From: Siphonodentalium dalli
Lineage: Eukaryota > Mollusca > Scaphopoda > Gadilida > Siphonodentaliidae
Direction of reading: 5' to 3'
Assembly (NCBI GenBank): GCA_032622095.1
Contig: CP136066.1
Location: 202,080,978-202,144,977 of the forward strand
Length of the DNA: 64,000 bases
Within the stretch, counting starts at the first letter, position 1. Every line of letters starts with the position of its first letter. Both the position numbers and the translations under genes were made by a program. Positions 12,266 through 25,800 of the stretch are shown one piece after another. The notes under the pieces are model-generated. The model did no database searches. It was given only the letters and a program-made list of their open reading frames with translations, and was not told where the DNA came from.

Positions 12266-13082
12266 GTTATACAGCGACCAATTTAAGTGTTTCTTGAACT
12301 GTTCGAGATTCGATTCGAAATGAAAACCCCTGATTCGCAAGGCCGTATTTCCGTTTAAACGTAAACAAATCGACGTCTGTTAGTCGTAATAAACCGGAAT
12401 ATTATGTGCATAAAATTTCAAGTTAACACGAAAGTTAGATTACAATACATCATTATGACCATAAAGACACTCATGTACTGATATTTTTTTGGTAAAATAG
12501 ACGACAAATCCCGCCACCAGGTCTGGGCATAAAGCCTGTTCTATATAGGATGGGACGTAAACCAGCACATCGTTAAATGGTTTACGTACGAGCAGACTTG
12601 GACTATTCAAATCCCCCTGGCTTTGGTAGTGGCTTTAGTGGTATTATTTAAAAAAAAGAAAAAAAGAATCCTTTGCCGACCAATTACGCGGTATTCGGCC
12701 ATTTCAGGCGATACGCGCGGGATTTATATCGTATTCTGGATTCAACAAAAAGGGCGGCACGCAGCTTTTATAACATAAAATAAAAAAAATAAAAAAATTC
12801 TGGATTAATCAGGATTAATGACATATTTTTATGTAATTCATGCAGTTAAATACCTCTTGATATGTTGAAGTTATATGTATACTACTTCAGCATATGTGTG
12901 AAAACTATGGTATTTAGTGTCAACTTACATGTACAGTGAGTGACATGTATTCCATAGTTGCTTAACTGGTATGCAGGAATCACCCCTCTAACTCCACCCC
13001 TCTAACTCTCTGTTTATGCATGGTATTAATGATTCAGGGTAGGGGTGACACATCCATGTGGGTGGGGGCAGCGGAGCCCGTT
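12266..13082. other. Flank with dispersed repeats
   Basis: 12300-12345 resembles a family I hAT end (attcgattcgaaatg, then ttcgcaaggcc). 12390-12560 is related in reverse orientation to 42420-42600 and 62120-62240. 12725-12980 is a diverged copy of 15195-15400 (shared ggattcaacaaaaag and atactacttcagca). No gene seen. Confidence 0.55.
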
Positions 13083-13483
13083 AAAAGACACTGGCATCAG
13101 GGGGGGGGGGTCGGAAAACATTTCCAGGCACGTATGCTGATTTTTTCCTTGTTGGGACCCACCCACCCCCGCGTCCAATTTCTTTTACATTTTCGGCATT
13201 TTTTTCCGACCATTTTTGGACACCCACCCTGTGAGTTGAGGGGGAAAAAATTGTTGGTCCCATCGACCACCCACCCACCCCAGCATACGTACCCGGAAAA
13301 ATCCCCCCCCCCCTTGTTATTGCAAAACAGTCATTGCATAAAACAGTCAACAAAAATTTTGTTGAGTTACCGAAAAAATTATTTGTTGGTCCCATAAATT
13401 GTTTGTTGGTCCCATCGTCCACCCACCCACCCCGGCATATGTGCCCGAAAAAAAAAAATCCCCCCTCCCCTGGTGGCACGACA
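13083..13483. mobile_element. Family J G/C-tract inverted-repeat element (copy 1)
   Basis: A run of G with tcggaaa, caggcacgtatgctgattt and gggacccacccacccc is mirrored by cccatcgaccacccacccac, gcatacgtacccgga and a run of C. A related copy is at 56374-56760. Proline-rich or glycine-rich ORFs over it are artefacts. It ends about 225 bp before the ERMARD start codon. Confidence 0.7.
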
Positions 13484-13707
13484 ACTTACACTCGGAAAAA
13501 TAGTAGCACGACTTTAGTCCACTCCCAAGTCGACGCTTTTGATATCGCCGAATAAAAATAGAGTTAGCTCTCTTTGAATGGAAAGATATTATATTCTGCA
13601 AATTATGTTTTTGTTGTGCAAGATGAGACTCGGACCCTATCACCACTATTTTGACATGCGACTCTGAAGATGAATGGTCATGGATCCTTGACGTCAGATA
13701 GGTGAAC

Positions 13708-13891
13708 ATGGATCCCGATATAGGTTTGAGGGAGTCAGGAATGTCCCCAGGTGTGAAACGTTTGATCTGTGCCGACGGCGTTTCCCAAACAGTCGATGAC
13801 GCAATACTCAACCATGTGCATGTGGCGGGAAAGTTTGGCGACGAAGTCTACACAGTGTTTGATTGGAATCGCTTGAGTACTTTCATTCCTG
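13708..13891 (+). CDS. ERMARD: ERMARD exon 1 (start codon)
   Basis: The ATG at 13708 opens [11 protein letters not shown] and an in-frame TAG lies just upstream at 13699, which fixes this as the first usable start in the frame. The exon contains [10 protein letters not shown], resembling the family's N-terminal segment, and ends at a gtgagt donor with one base of the next codon (phase 1). No TATA box or other core promoter element is evident upstream; the 5' flank is repeat-derived to about 13480. A 5' untranslated exon cannot be excluded. Confidence 0.85.
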
Positions 13892-16800
13892 GTGAGTTAT
13901 TGAAACAATATTCCTTTATTTATTCACAAGAAACGTCGACCTAGAGATATGGCTATAGTATATGTCCAACTTATTTCAATCTAAAATTGTAACCGAAAGT
14001 AGATAAAATATTCCCTTATTGGTACTGAATTGGAAAAAATAACTAATTTTGTAGTTGGAAAGTTAAAATATCGGAACAATTTCAGCCTATTTCTGAAATT
14101 TCCTCTGAGCAGCACTGTTGATTCAGGCATGAACTTAACAATTGTTTTTCAGATCACAGTCCTTCCAAATGATATATTTCAAGTTGTTGACTGATAATTT
14201 AAAATATCATTTTATTTAATATTTACTAATTATATAATACCAGCTGAGGTAGTCCAACAAATTAGACTTTCGGATTAATTGGAATTTTAATATTTGGACA
14301 TTTATGGACCATTTAATTTATGGACCATTTTAGAAGGAGTAATACAATCGTAAATGTTGAAATATTAAAATATGTATTAATCCGAATAGTCTAATTTGTT
14401 GGACTACAGCTGAGGGAGCCTTTATTCAACATCGGAGGGTCCCTGTCCTGCACAAAGGGGCTGAAGCCTTTGTCTGTTAGGGGCCTGTTGCACTTTGCGC
14501 ACATTTTGATCTTAAACAGAGTATTTATTCAATAGGGGCCCATTTGCACACTTCGCGCACATTTTTTGATAATTTAAATATGTGGATTTAAAATAAAAAT
14601 ATATTTAATAATAATTTATAATATATATATATTTTTTTTAATTAAATTTTTTTTTTTTTAAATTTATTTAATTAAATTTTTTTATACCAACATTATATGA
14701 AAAACTAACACCGATATAACATCTGCCAGGGAATCACTAGTCACCACCCCAAATTTGGTTGAAATCGGTCAAGGGGTCTGAGGAAAATCTGAACAGACAG
14801 ACAATACAGACAGACACATCCTACACTTTAGATTATTCTATTCTTATATGTATAGTATAATATTATATACTTGGTAAATTTTAATTAAAATTAAAATTTT
14901 AGCACTTATTACAAAAGTTAGAAGGACTAGGTTCCAAATTTTGAATATTTGGTTTGAGGGGGTGGGGTTGAGACACCTCCCCAAATCCCCATCACATTGT
15001 CCCTGTCTATCAATTGAGATTAGTGCCACATATTAGATTTTATAAATTGTCGCAAATTAGTTAAGTCCTAATTAATCACAATGATCCTTGTAAATTATAT
15101 ATGAGGGTGTCTTATATTACACATATACTTATATGCGGGATACAAGCCATTTTCAGACAGTACTCATGTTTCATACCCCCTGTTAACTGGTACTCGCGAT
15201 TCATCCATGCCCAATTTAACCGGTATCCAGGATTCAACAAAAAGGCACAAAATTACACAAATTTTTACTATTTTCCAGCTGAAATTACATATTTTGGAGT
15301 AATTCAGTCTAATACCGCTTGATATGTTATGGATACTACTTCAGCAAATTTATGAAAACTATGATATTTAGTGTAAAAATTACTAAGTATATATTCCCTG
15401 CTAAGCGTAAGTGTCCAAAGAGTAAAATAAAACTGTTATAAACTTGGGATATTAAACTGTTTCTTCTAAAAATCGAAAAGATGTCATTGCTACCTTTTTT
15501 AATGTGGCCGACATTAATGTAAATTTGGTAACACACGTGTTATGTATGTTGCGAGAACGTGCATATTGTATACAGTGCATGGTCGGACAATAGACTGAAT
15601 AGAGCATTGTCCTTCCCAGGTCGGTTTCCGAAACCCATCGAACCCTATCCAGTTACGCCCATGTACATGTAGGTCATGCAAGCACATACACATTTGTGCA
15701 TTTGATAAAAGAGGGATAATCAAAAATTATATTTTACAAAACTGATTAAAAATTACATTTGATGTTGCATTATTTCACTCTATCTTATAAGAGATACATA
15801 CGACAATTCTGTTTCAGTAATTTTCCGCTATTTTATAGGCATGCATATGATAAATACATGTACTGTTTGTCAGACACACTATTTCCAGGCTTGTCTATGC
15901 ATGTACAGTAATGCCTTAATTAATCGAGCAGAATTATGGGTAACTTTTAAGGATTTAGTCGGAAATATGGCTTGTTGCCATTCATCGGAAAACTCTCAGT
16001 GAGAGCTTTCTGATGAATGGCAACAAGCCCTATTTCCGACTAAATCCTGAAAAGTTACCCATAATTCTGCTGTGGTTAAGGAGTCGATTATTTAGGGCAT
16101 TACTTTACTTGTTTTCAGACAATGAAGACAGTGACCAGTATTTCACAGTTGCTACCAATCGGCTTGTTCCAGTATTCAAAGCATGTGAGCAACATTTGTG
16201 TGGAATGGATTCTCAGATATATAGGAAACAATATGCCAAATACCTTGCTTGGACAGGTAACGCTGAGGTGAGTAGGGAGAAAGCCTCGATGACAGTACAA
16301 TTCTAGAACATGTATCATGGATTCATTGAGCCAGCTGAATGATAAACATTTCCCAGATGTTTGTACTGGGGCCTTGCGAACCGTTGATGCACAACAACTG
16401 ATTGTCATTCGGTTGGACTTTAACCCTTTACCCAACAGAACAGCCCTGTGCCAATGCATTCTCTTATATATGCGAGTCGACCATAGGTCGCCTCGCATAT
16501 ATAAGAGAATGCATTGGCTTAACACATTAACAATTATAAAATTGTTAAAGAATGTAAGAAAAAATGGTAAAAAGTGTTAGGCCAATGCATTCTCTTATAT
16601 ATGTGAGGCGACCTATGGTCGACTCGCATATATAAGAGAATGCATTGGCACAGGGCATAACTGTAACCATCACAATGTGGTCAAGGAGCCGGTTCCAATG
16701 ATATCCATATTTGTATGGTTCTATTGAGACAGACCGAAGATATTTTAGGCTGTTGAAGCTTTATTTGGCCGGTTTTGGCCGTTTTGTTGGGTAAAGGGTT

Positions 16801-19800
16801 AAATGCAGATATAAACCACGAACAGAGGATTTTACATGTGCTTAAAATGTATGTAATCATCAACTGGTATGAAACGTTCCAATCTGATTGCGGATTCAGC
16901 AAATTTATATATGTCATAGAAATGAAACAGTCAGAAGTTAGCTACAATGTATCAGCAATATAGGAATATAACCAGGGTTTATTTACCACATTTAATTGAT
17001 GTGCCACAGGACCGTTAACTGCGATGCAGTTATTGTTTGACCACAGTTATAAATGCATAATATACTGGCAAGCCTTGAAATAGGGTGTCTGTCATTTGCA
17101 GAATGAGGTCCCCAGAGGGTGAATTTAGTGATGCTACCCCGCATAGCGGGCTAGCATCACCAAATTCACCCTCTGGGGACCTCATTCTGCAAATGACAGA
17201 CACACTATTTCAAGGCTTGGAGGAAGGCCAGTGGGTGACAGCTTTGATTATTGAGCAGCTACATTGTGTTAAATATTAAAGGTACTCAATCCGATTAAGC
17301 ACCCCTAAATTACTATTTCTTTGGCTTCGGGGGTAAAAAATATTTGATTCGAGTCGTGGAACCCACCCATTGATTTTTGAAGTTTGTTAATTTTTGGATA
17401 TGTGGGACAGATCCACGCGCTCAAACAGACAAATTGCGGGTGTAAGATGGATAACTCTAAAATCAAGTGGTTATTATTGTTAATAGTAACCACTTGATTT
17501 TCGAGTTATCCATCGTACGACCGCAATTTGTCTGAGCACGTGGATCTGTCCCACATCTCCAAAAATTAACAAACTTCAAAAATTGATATCTGATCACTCT
17601 GAGCTTTGATGGGTAGGTTCCTCGACTCGAATCAAATATTTTTTACTCCCAAAGAAATAGTAATTTAGAAGCATCTAATCGGATTGAGTACCTTTAAATG
17701 CTGATTTAACTACACGGCTCCTCTGATTATTGAGCCACCAAGAAGACAGGAAACGGCCTAGAGGCCCGGTGACTTGGGAACCATCCTAGAGGGTGACTTG
17801 GAAGACATCTTTATGCACCTAGGCTGTTCCCTGCTACAAGATTCTAATTGTTATTTTTAAATCTGTCCAGCTGTTAATGGATTTATATATCTTATTCCAG
17901 TTATTTGTTGAAAGCCTCCATTTACTACAGACTAGAGAGAGTGGATTGGACGTTCTGTCTCTGTTGGTCATGACATCCGGGCTCGAGCGAGCTCTAGGTG
18001 ATGTACGTATCATCGTATGACAAGTGAGGTTATCTATAGTATATTAAATGAAATTATGAAATGTATTCAAGCCCTCAAGTTTAAACAAGAACATAACAAA
18101 TTTACTTGAAGGCATGGATGGCCTTCACAGTGGGTATACTGTTAAAATAGTCACACCCATTAAAACTGCCATAAACAGAAAGAATATTAAAATATAGACA
18201 TATTTTGTTCTTATAACAATCATAGATATCGTGTAAATAGAATGTTATTGTCAAGTTCATACCCTTTGTTATGTAAACAAAAGCCAGGTTCTGTAAAGTT
18301 TTTGATATTTGTTTACATAAAAAAGCATACTAACTTGACAATAACATACTATTTATGCGATATTTATGATTGGTATAAGAACAACATTTGTCTATATAAA
18401 TAATATAATTTGTTTTCTGTTTATTAATACCCAATTACATAATTATTTATTGAAAAATTATCAAAATAATTGTTGGTTTCCCTCCAAAACATCAGAATGT
18501 TATGAAATAAATGCATAGAAAATTCAACATTGGTCAACCTTCCTATTCCAAACATGTTATTTCAAACACTAGTATCAAAAGAAATAGCAAAATTGGTTTT
18601 GTCAAGAGTGCCTGGAACCATAAATACATCCTTATATATTTGGTAATGTATTTGATCTATACACCCATCAGTAAGCCCATCCCAAAATTATCATGGGGGC
18701 ATTCCTCTAGATAAGCCCACCCCCATTTTTAGAACTTTAGAGGGTGAGTATATATTGATGTCACGTTAAAGAAAATGTTCCATTGTGCTGTGAAAGGTGA
18801 AGATAATCACACCAAATTTGATTTTAATTGACCCATTCTACCGCTGTGAGTTAAAAATCCAGCTAATCCACGTTACTTCATGATTGGGGAAATCATCAGA
18901 CAAAAAACGTGTACATAATATAATTGTTCTTGAAAACAGATGAATATTTTTCAATCCATTTAGTATTTTCTCCTAACACATACCAAATAAGGAATTTCCT
19001 ATGATAGTATTGTGAGTTGTAAGTTGTAGACACACCAAATTAGGGGTTTTACAACCGACATATATAAATGCACACAAATCTAAATAAGGAAATAATGAAA
19101 TATCGTGACTCTGCTTATAAACAATTCACTGTGCTTTTTTCGAGAAACTAAACAATGTTCAACATGCATTTTCTCTAAAACAAAGTGTGTTTAGTGAATA
19201 ATATCACATTAATATCATCATTAGGCTATACTATTAGTATATTCTTGAGGAAATTATCATAATTTGATAAATGTTATTTTCTGAATTATAACCTACAATG
19301 AAGGCCACCTGTCCCTTTAAATCTGATTCAAAATGACAAACTCATTAATACTAACTGCCCCATTGTGTTTCACAAAATGCTGTGTTTAGTGAATAATATC
19401 GCATTAATATCATCATTATGTTATACTATTAATTAGTATATTCTTGAGGAAATGATCAATTTATCATAATTTGATAAATGTTATTTCTAAATTATAACCT
19501 ACAATGAAGGCCCCCTGTCCCTTTAAATCTGATTCAAACTGGCGAACTCATTAATACTAACTGCCCCATTGTGTTTCACAAAAAGCTGTGTTTAGTGAAT
19601 AATATCGCATTAATATCATCATTATGTTATACTATTAGTATATTCTTGAGGAAATGATCAATTTATCATAATTTGATAAATGTTATTTCTAAATTATAAC
19701 TTACAATGAAGGCCACCTGTCCCTTTAAATCTGATTCAAACTGGCGAACTCATTAATACTAACTGCCCCATTGTCTTTCACAAAATGCTGTCTTATAATA

Positions 19801-22800
19801 TATAAGATGATCTTTGTGTCTTATCTGCTATATAATTTGGATGTTATAGACTCGAAAACTGCTTGACCGATCTGACTCAAATTTGGTATGTAGACCTACT
19901 TTGATACGGGGAACAACATGGGTGGGTCCAATTTCACGTGCGACCGTGACCTCGACCTCGCTCTTATATGCTCATATAGGCATGTTTCTGGACCTCGACC
20001 GATCCGACTCGAGTTGGTATGTAGGCCTACTTTTTTCCTGGGAACAATATGGGCGGGTCCAATTTCACGTGCGACCATGTCCTTGACCACGCTCATATAT
20101 GCTCATATAGGCATTTTTCTGGATTGATGCTGTATATTCTTCCCAGATGGAGGTGATCACAAAGAAATCCCTAAATAGCCCATACGAAGTCGGGCATATC
20201 AGCTAGTTTTAAATATTTATCTACCGGTAACATAATAATACACAAAACAAATTATTTCCATAATAATATACATCATCATTTATATCACTGTGGAGGATCT
20301 ATTCCTAGAAATGTGGTGCTCTACCAATTTTTTTAGCAATTTTTATCGTGACATTCCGGTGCTTTACTGGGGATTATTTATTTTCGCCGCACAAAAGTGA
20401 AGAAAAATTACAGATTATGTAAGTATATCGCAGGTTTCTTTTAACCAATGGATTATTTATATTGATGTTCACATTGATATGTGAGAAACTGTAAGAAATC
20501 CCACAGGAATGCCCGTAAATCAACATTTTATAATTATATTCCGATACTTTACAGAGTGCTCAGTGCTCTCCCAATAGTCAAGCGCTCTCCCCAGGATCAT
20601 GTATTGTGCTATAACAAGCAAAAAAGCGAATAAATACTAAATATTATGCGTTGGTTAGGAGGTAATAAACTTAATATGTTATTTTGCGTCGCATATACAT
20701 CCATAAAGGCATACTTTGTTCGTTTAATCACGTATTTCAGGGGTAGCAAACGCAATGGGGAGTATATGAATGAACTATGTAATCTATAATTATTTCAATG
20801 TGTTCTATTGGATATAACTGATAACAAACGCTCAATTCTTGTTCAGGAAATGATTGTCGAACGTATTTTTATTGTGTAACTGTAATTGTGGCCAATCGGA
20901 ATAACGATTATTCAACTCACAAAGCACCGGATTGACTCAGTAAACCACCGGAATACACATGTAGACCTATTTTATGGTCGTTTTCTTCGATTGGTATGTT
21001 ATTAATGATATTTTCATGTTGCATTGACTTCAGGAATGTATTGAGGAACAGGCGTTCAAAGTTACAATATACAGTATTCAGTATTAAGTCGGTAATATGC
21101 CGTTGAAGTGACGAATTTTCCAAAAAACGCAAAATATCGAGGAATTTATTTATATTACTGGGCAGTATGCCAATATAGTGGCATAATATTACAACATATA
21201 TTACTCACCTTCTTTGCCACGTCCATCCCGTATACATTCGTCCAATATTTGCATTTAAAACATTACTAAAATGCGTGTTTATTAATACCCACGCATGTCA
21301 TCTCTGTCGCACAATGAGCAAAATGTGACAGAACCCCGGAATATTTGCTCGCTAAGCACGTAAATATTACTCGGGAGAGCACCACATTTCTAGGAATAGA
21401 TCCTCCACATTGATTTATATTAAACATGACATTTGATCAGCACTATAATGAATGAAAACTGAGATCATCCCCAACCCCATATTTAATACAGCATTAAAGA
21501 TCCTGTGCCAGTGCATTCTCTTATATGTATGACTCCCTTAGGGAGCATTGTATATATGAGAGAATGCACTGGCTAACATTAGGTCAAGTTAAATATTGTC
21601 AGGCCAATGTATTCTCGTAATATATACAAACAAGTCTCCCATAGGGAGCCTAGCATATATAATAGAATACACTGGCTTACAAGGTCAAGGTTAATATTGT
21701 CAAGTCAATGTATTCTCTTATATATGTGAGGCTCCCTATCATCATAATATCATAATTTTTACAGCTGTACCAAGTTATGGGAACAGAGAAAGTCCCTTCG
21801 ATGCTGAAAGACCTTCTGGTAACTGATGAACTTCAGACATCACTCGGCAAAACTGTGGTAAGTTATAGTAATGCTCTAATTAATCGACTCCTTAACCACA
21901 CCAGAATTATGGATAATTTTTCAGGATTTAGTTGGAAATATGGCTTGTTGCCATTCATCAGAAAGCTCTCGGGGAGAGCTTTCCGATGAATGGCAACAAG
22001 CCATATTTCCGACTAAATCCTGAAAAGTTACCCATAATTCGTCTGTGGTTAAGGAGTCGATTATTTAGAGTGTTACTGTATGTTACATATTTCAAATATA
22101 ATGATTTCACTTGAAGCCAATAAATGTTTATTAAATTTTTAGCAGCTGTCTGTCACCTGTATACTAATTCAATACCTAATATTTCAAATGTGTGATTTTT
22201 ATGAAAATATTCTTGAAAACTATAAAAATAATCCTTAACGTAGGGGGTTGAAAATAGGGTAGGTAGGGAAACCCGAACCACAACTATATATTTTTGTTTT
22301 GCCTAATGACATCCTAGTGACTAACCGAATGCCAGTGTGATTTCCATTAATTAGCAACAAAATGACATTTGGAGGACTAAAATCGAGACAAGAAATGTTT
22401 CATTCTGATTACATTTATATAAAGTTTTCCATTTCGGGGCAGTGGGTCAAATATCCCCAGTTGTACATCACATATGTTGAGTGATGACACAAGGATTGGT
22501 CATTGTTTTATGGTGCCCATATTCAGAATGAGCAATGGGTGATGCCACAGTGTCCTGGTCCCGCAAACAAGGTACCCTGCTTTGCTCACCGGAAGCTTAT
22601 ATTCTGCTAATGATGAACAGACAGTCTGCCATCAGAGCAGTTTTAGCCAGTCAAAAATAAAAAATAGTGTAAATAAAATTGTAGAGAACCCTGAATCTTA
22701 TGATTTGCTTACACCATGGAGTCCACTTACAAAGCACAACATGTGCAACTTTAAATCCCACACACAGTCCTGGTCAGGTTATTTTGTTTATATAGGTAAT

Positions 22801-25800
22801 CATCGAAGGTGCCATTGTTAACAGCGAGAGGTACCGGATTCCTCCGAGATCGCGGCGGGCGCACGAATATATGGAGGTATCTGGTGAGCAAGGCAGGGTA
22901 CCTTGTTTGCGGGCCAAGGACACTGTGGCATCACCCATTGCTCATTCTGAATATGGGCACCATAAAACAATGACACAAGGATTGGTCATCAAGAACACCA
23001 AGGGTTAAATGAGAAGCCATGCCAACACCACCCCTGGTTAAGTGGTCCTGCTAATTTGCTATGATGCTGGTAGGGAAAACCGATGCTGTTAAGAAAAAGT
23101 TGTTATTTAAATTTTTTTTTTTTATTCAGGTCTCAATGTATAACAGATATATACAAGAATCAAAGAATTAATGAAACAAAAATACAATTATTACACAATA
23201 AGCGTACAGTATCTGTGATATATATGACTTGTGTCTGACTATCCCAAAGGGTAATAAATTATGTGAAATATAAAGGGCATTTTCAAATGGGCATTTTCAT
23301 TGTCTGTGTTATCAAGCATGTATGTGCTCAGATCAAAATTAATGCTATAAATTTATTATTATAAATAAGTATTGTCTATCATGAGTAGATGTTGCTTAGC
23401 TTATCACATCTTTCCATAAAACATATCTCTTTCTTTGACTTAAGAGATGAGGATAATTCATATTCTATAATTTTGTATTGTTTGATGCGCTTCAGAAGTC
23501 CTTGGACTTTAGGCTTCATCGATCTTATTTTGCAACAGTATATAAATCTCTTGTATAATAAAAAACATATATAACGTATATCCAAGTCTGATTTGTCTGT
23601 TCCTAAACCAAGGATTATATATTCTGGGGTTAAGAAAAAGTTGTTATTTTTGCAGTGTTTGCAGTGTTTGAGCAAAAGCCAGTGTCTGTATGAAATATTC
23701 AACAAGCTATAAAATATTTTAATATTGTTGGCACTGGTGTTTGCAAAATTACAAGGATAGCCATCATAATTATTGACGGTTTGCAACAACCAATACAGCC
23801 ATTGTTAAAATATTTCATAATATGCATCTTTTTAAATGTTTTCTACACAGAGTGACTTAGTTATCCTTGATTTGGTCACATCAGTCAAACACTGTGAAGA
23901 TGACGACTTTAAATAAAATAACTTAAAAGCATCGCTTTGACATACCAGCATCATAACAATTCAACAGGGCCCACCAGCATCATAGCAAATTAGCGTGACC
24001 ACTTAACCAGGGGTGAACACAGGGTCCAATCAAACACGGATTGTATTTGTGACGACGTTTTGTCTTGTTGTTCATTGCTACTATTTGACCCTCTCTTGAC
24101 GGGAGCTGCGCTAGTTCAGCATTCAAGACCCTGTACCAGTGCATTCTCTTATATATGTGAGTCTCCCATAGCGAGCCTTTCATGACGGGAGCTGCGCTAG
24201 TCAGCATTCAAGACCCTGTAACAGTGCATTCTCTTATATATGTGAGTCTCCCAACCAGGGCATTCTCTTCTATATGTGAGTCTCCCATAGCGAGCCTTTC
24301 ATGTCGGGAGCTGCGCTAGTTCAGCATTCAAGACCCTGTACCAGTGCATTCTCTTATATATGTGAGTCTCCCATAGTGAGCCTCTCATGAGGGAGCTGCC
24401 CTAGTTCAGCATTCAAGACCCTGTAACAGTGCATTCTCTTATATATGTGAGTCTCCCAACAAGTGCATTCTCTTATATATGTGAGTCTCCCAACCAGTGC
24501 ATTCTCTTATATATGTGAGTCTCCCATAGTGAGCCTCTCATGAGGGAGCTGCGCTAGTTCAGCATTCAAGACCCTGTACCAGTGCATTCTCTTATATATG
24601 TGAGTCTCCCATAGTGAGCCTCTCATGAGGGAGCTGCCCTAGTTCAGCATTCAAGACCCTGTAACAGTGCATTCTCTTATATATGTGAGTCTCCCAACAA
24701 GTGCATTCTCTTATATATGTGAGTCTCCCAACCAGTGCATTCTCTTATATATGTGAGTCTCCCATAGTGAGCCTCTCATGAGGGAGCTGCGCTAGTTCAG
24801 CATTCAAGACCCTGTAACAGTGCATTCTCTTATATATGTGAGTCTCCCAACAAGTGCATTCTCTTATATATGTGAGTCTCCCATAGCGAGCCTCTCATGA
24901 GGGAGCTGCCCTAGTTCAGCATTCAAGACCCTGTAACAGTGCATTCTCTTATATATGTGAGTCTCCCAACAAGTGCATTCTCTTATATATGTGAGTCTCC
25001 CATAGTGAGCCTCTCATGAGGGAGCTGCCCTAGTTCAGCATTCAAGACCCTGTAACAGTGCATTCTCTTATATATGTGAGTCTCCCAACAAGTGCATTCT
25101 CTTATATATGTGAGTCTCCCAACCAGTGCATTCTCTTATATATGTGAGTCTCCCATAGTGAGCCTCTCATGAGGGAGCTGCGCTAGTTCAGCATTCAAGA
25201 CCCTGTAACAGTGCATTCTCTTATATATGTGAGTCTCCCATAGTGAGCCTCTCATGAGGGAGCTGCCCTAGTTCAGCATTCAAGACCCTGTACCAGTGCA
25301 TTCTCTTATATATGTGAGTCTCCCAACAAGTGCATTCTCTTATATATGTGAGTCTCCCATAGCGAGCCTCTCATGAGGGAGCTGCGCTAGTTCAGCATTC
25401 AAGACCCTGTACCAGTGCATTCTCTTATATATGTGAGTCTCCCAACAAGTGCATTCTCTTATATATGTGAGTCTCCCATAGCGAGCCTCTCATGAGGGAG
25501 CTGCCCTAGTTCAGCATTCAAGACCCTGTACCAGTGCATTCTCTTATATATGTGAGTCTCCCATAGTGAGCCTCTCATGAGGGAGCTGCCCTAGTTCAGC
25601 ATTCAAGACCCTGTAACAGTGCATTCTCTTATATATGTGAGTCTCCCATAGTGAGCCTCTCATGAGGGAGCTGCCCTAGTTCAGCATTCAAGACCCTGTA
25701 ACAGTGCATTCTCTTATATATGTGAGTCTCCCAACAAGTGCATTCTCTTATATATGTGAGTCTCCCATAGCGAGCCTCTCATGAGGGAGCTGCGCTAGTT

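Larger units (their letters stand above)
23025..24015. mobile_element. About 990-bp inverted-repeat element hosting a LINE insertion
   Basis: acccctggttaagtggtc with gctaatttgctatgatgctgg at the left are matched in inverse order at 23970-24015. About 520 bp of the interior is a later LINE insertion. Confidence 0.75.

Noticed and set aside
8657-12286. 1,209-codon ORF as a real repetitive protein gene
   Set aside because: It has no ATG upstream of the array (the nominal start is GTG), begins in a transposon end and consists wholly of a 54-bp satellite. Kept as a repeat with an open-frame note.
7188-12345. Single large hAT element enclosing the 54-bp array
   Set aside because: cgaatc-rich ends are suggestive, but no matching 8-bp duplication was found at the two borders.
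13081-13479. Gly/Pro-rich ORFs on both strands
   Set aside because: They result from G and C tracts in a family J inverted-repeat element.
16257-16262. Alternative exon 2 donor (gtaacg)
   Set aside because: It would end in phase 1 and force a stop (tga) early in exon 3; GAG|gtgagt at 16268 fits.
23629-23789. LINE coding sequence extending upstream of 23628
   Set aside because: The 21-bp target duplication shows that the LINE ends at 23628; the open frame beyond is chance.
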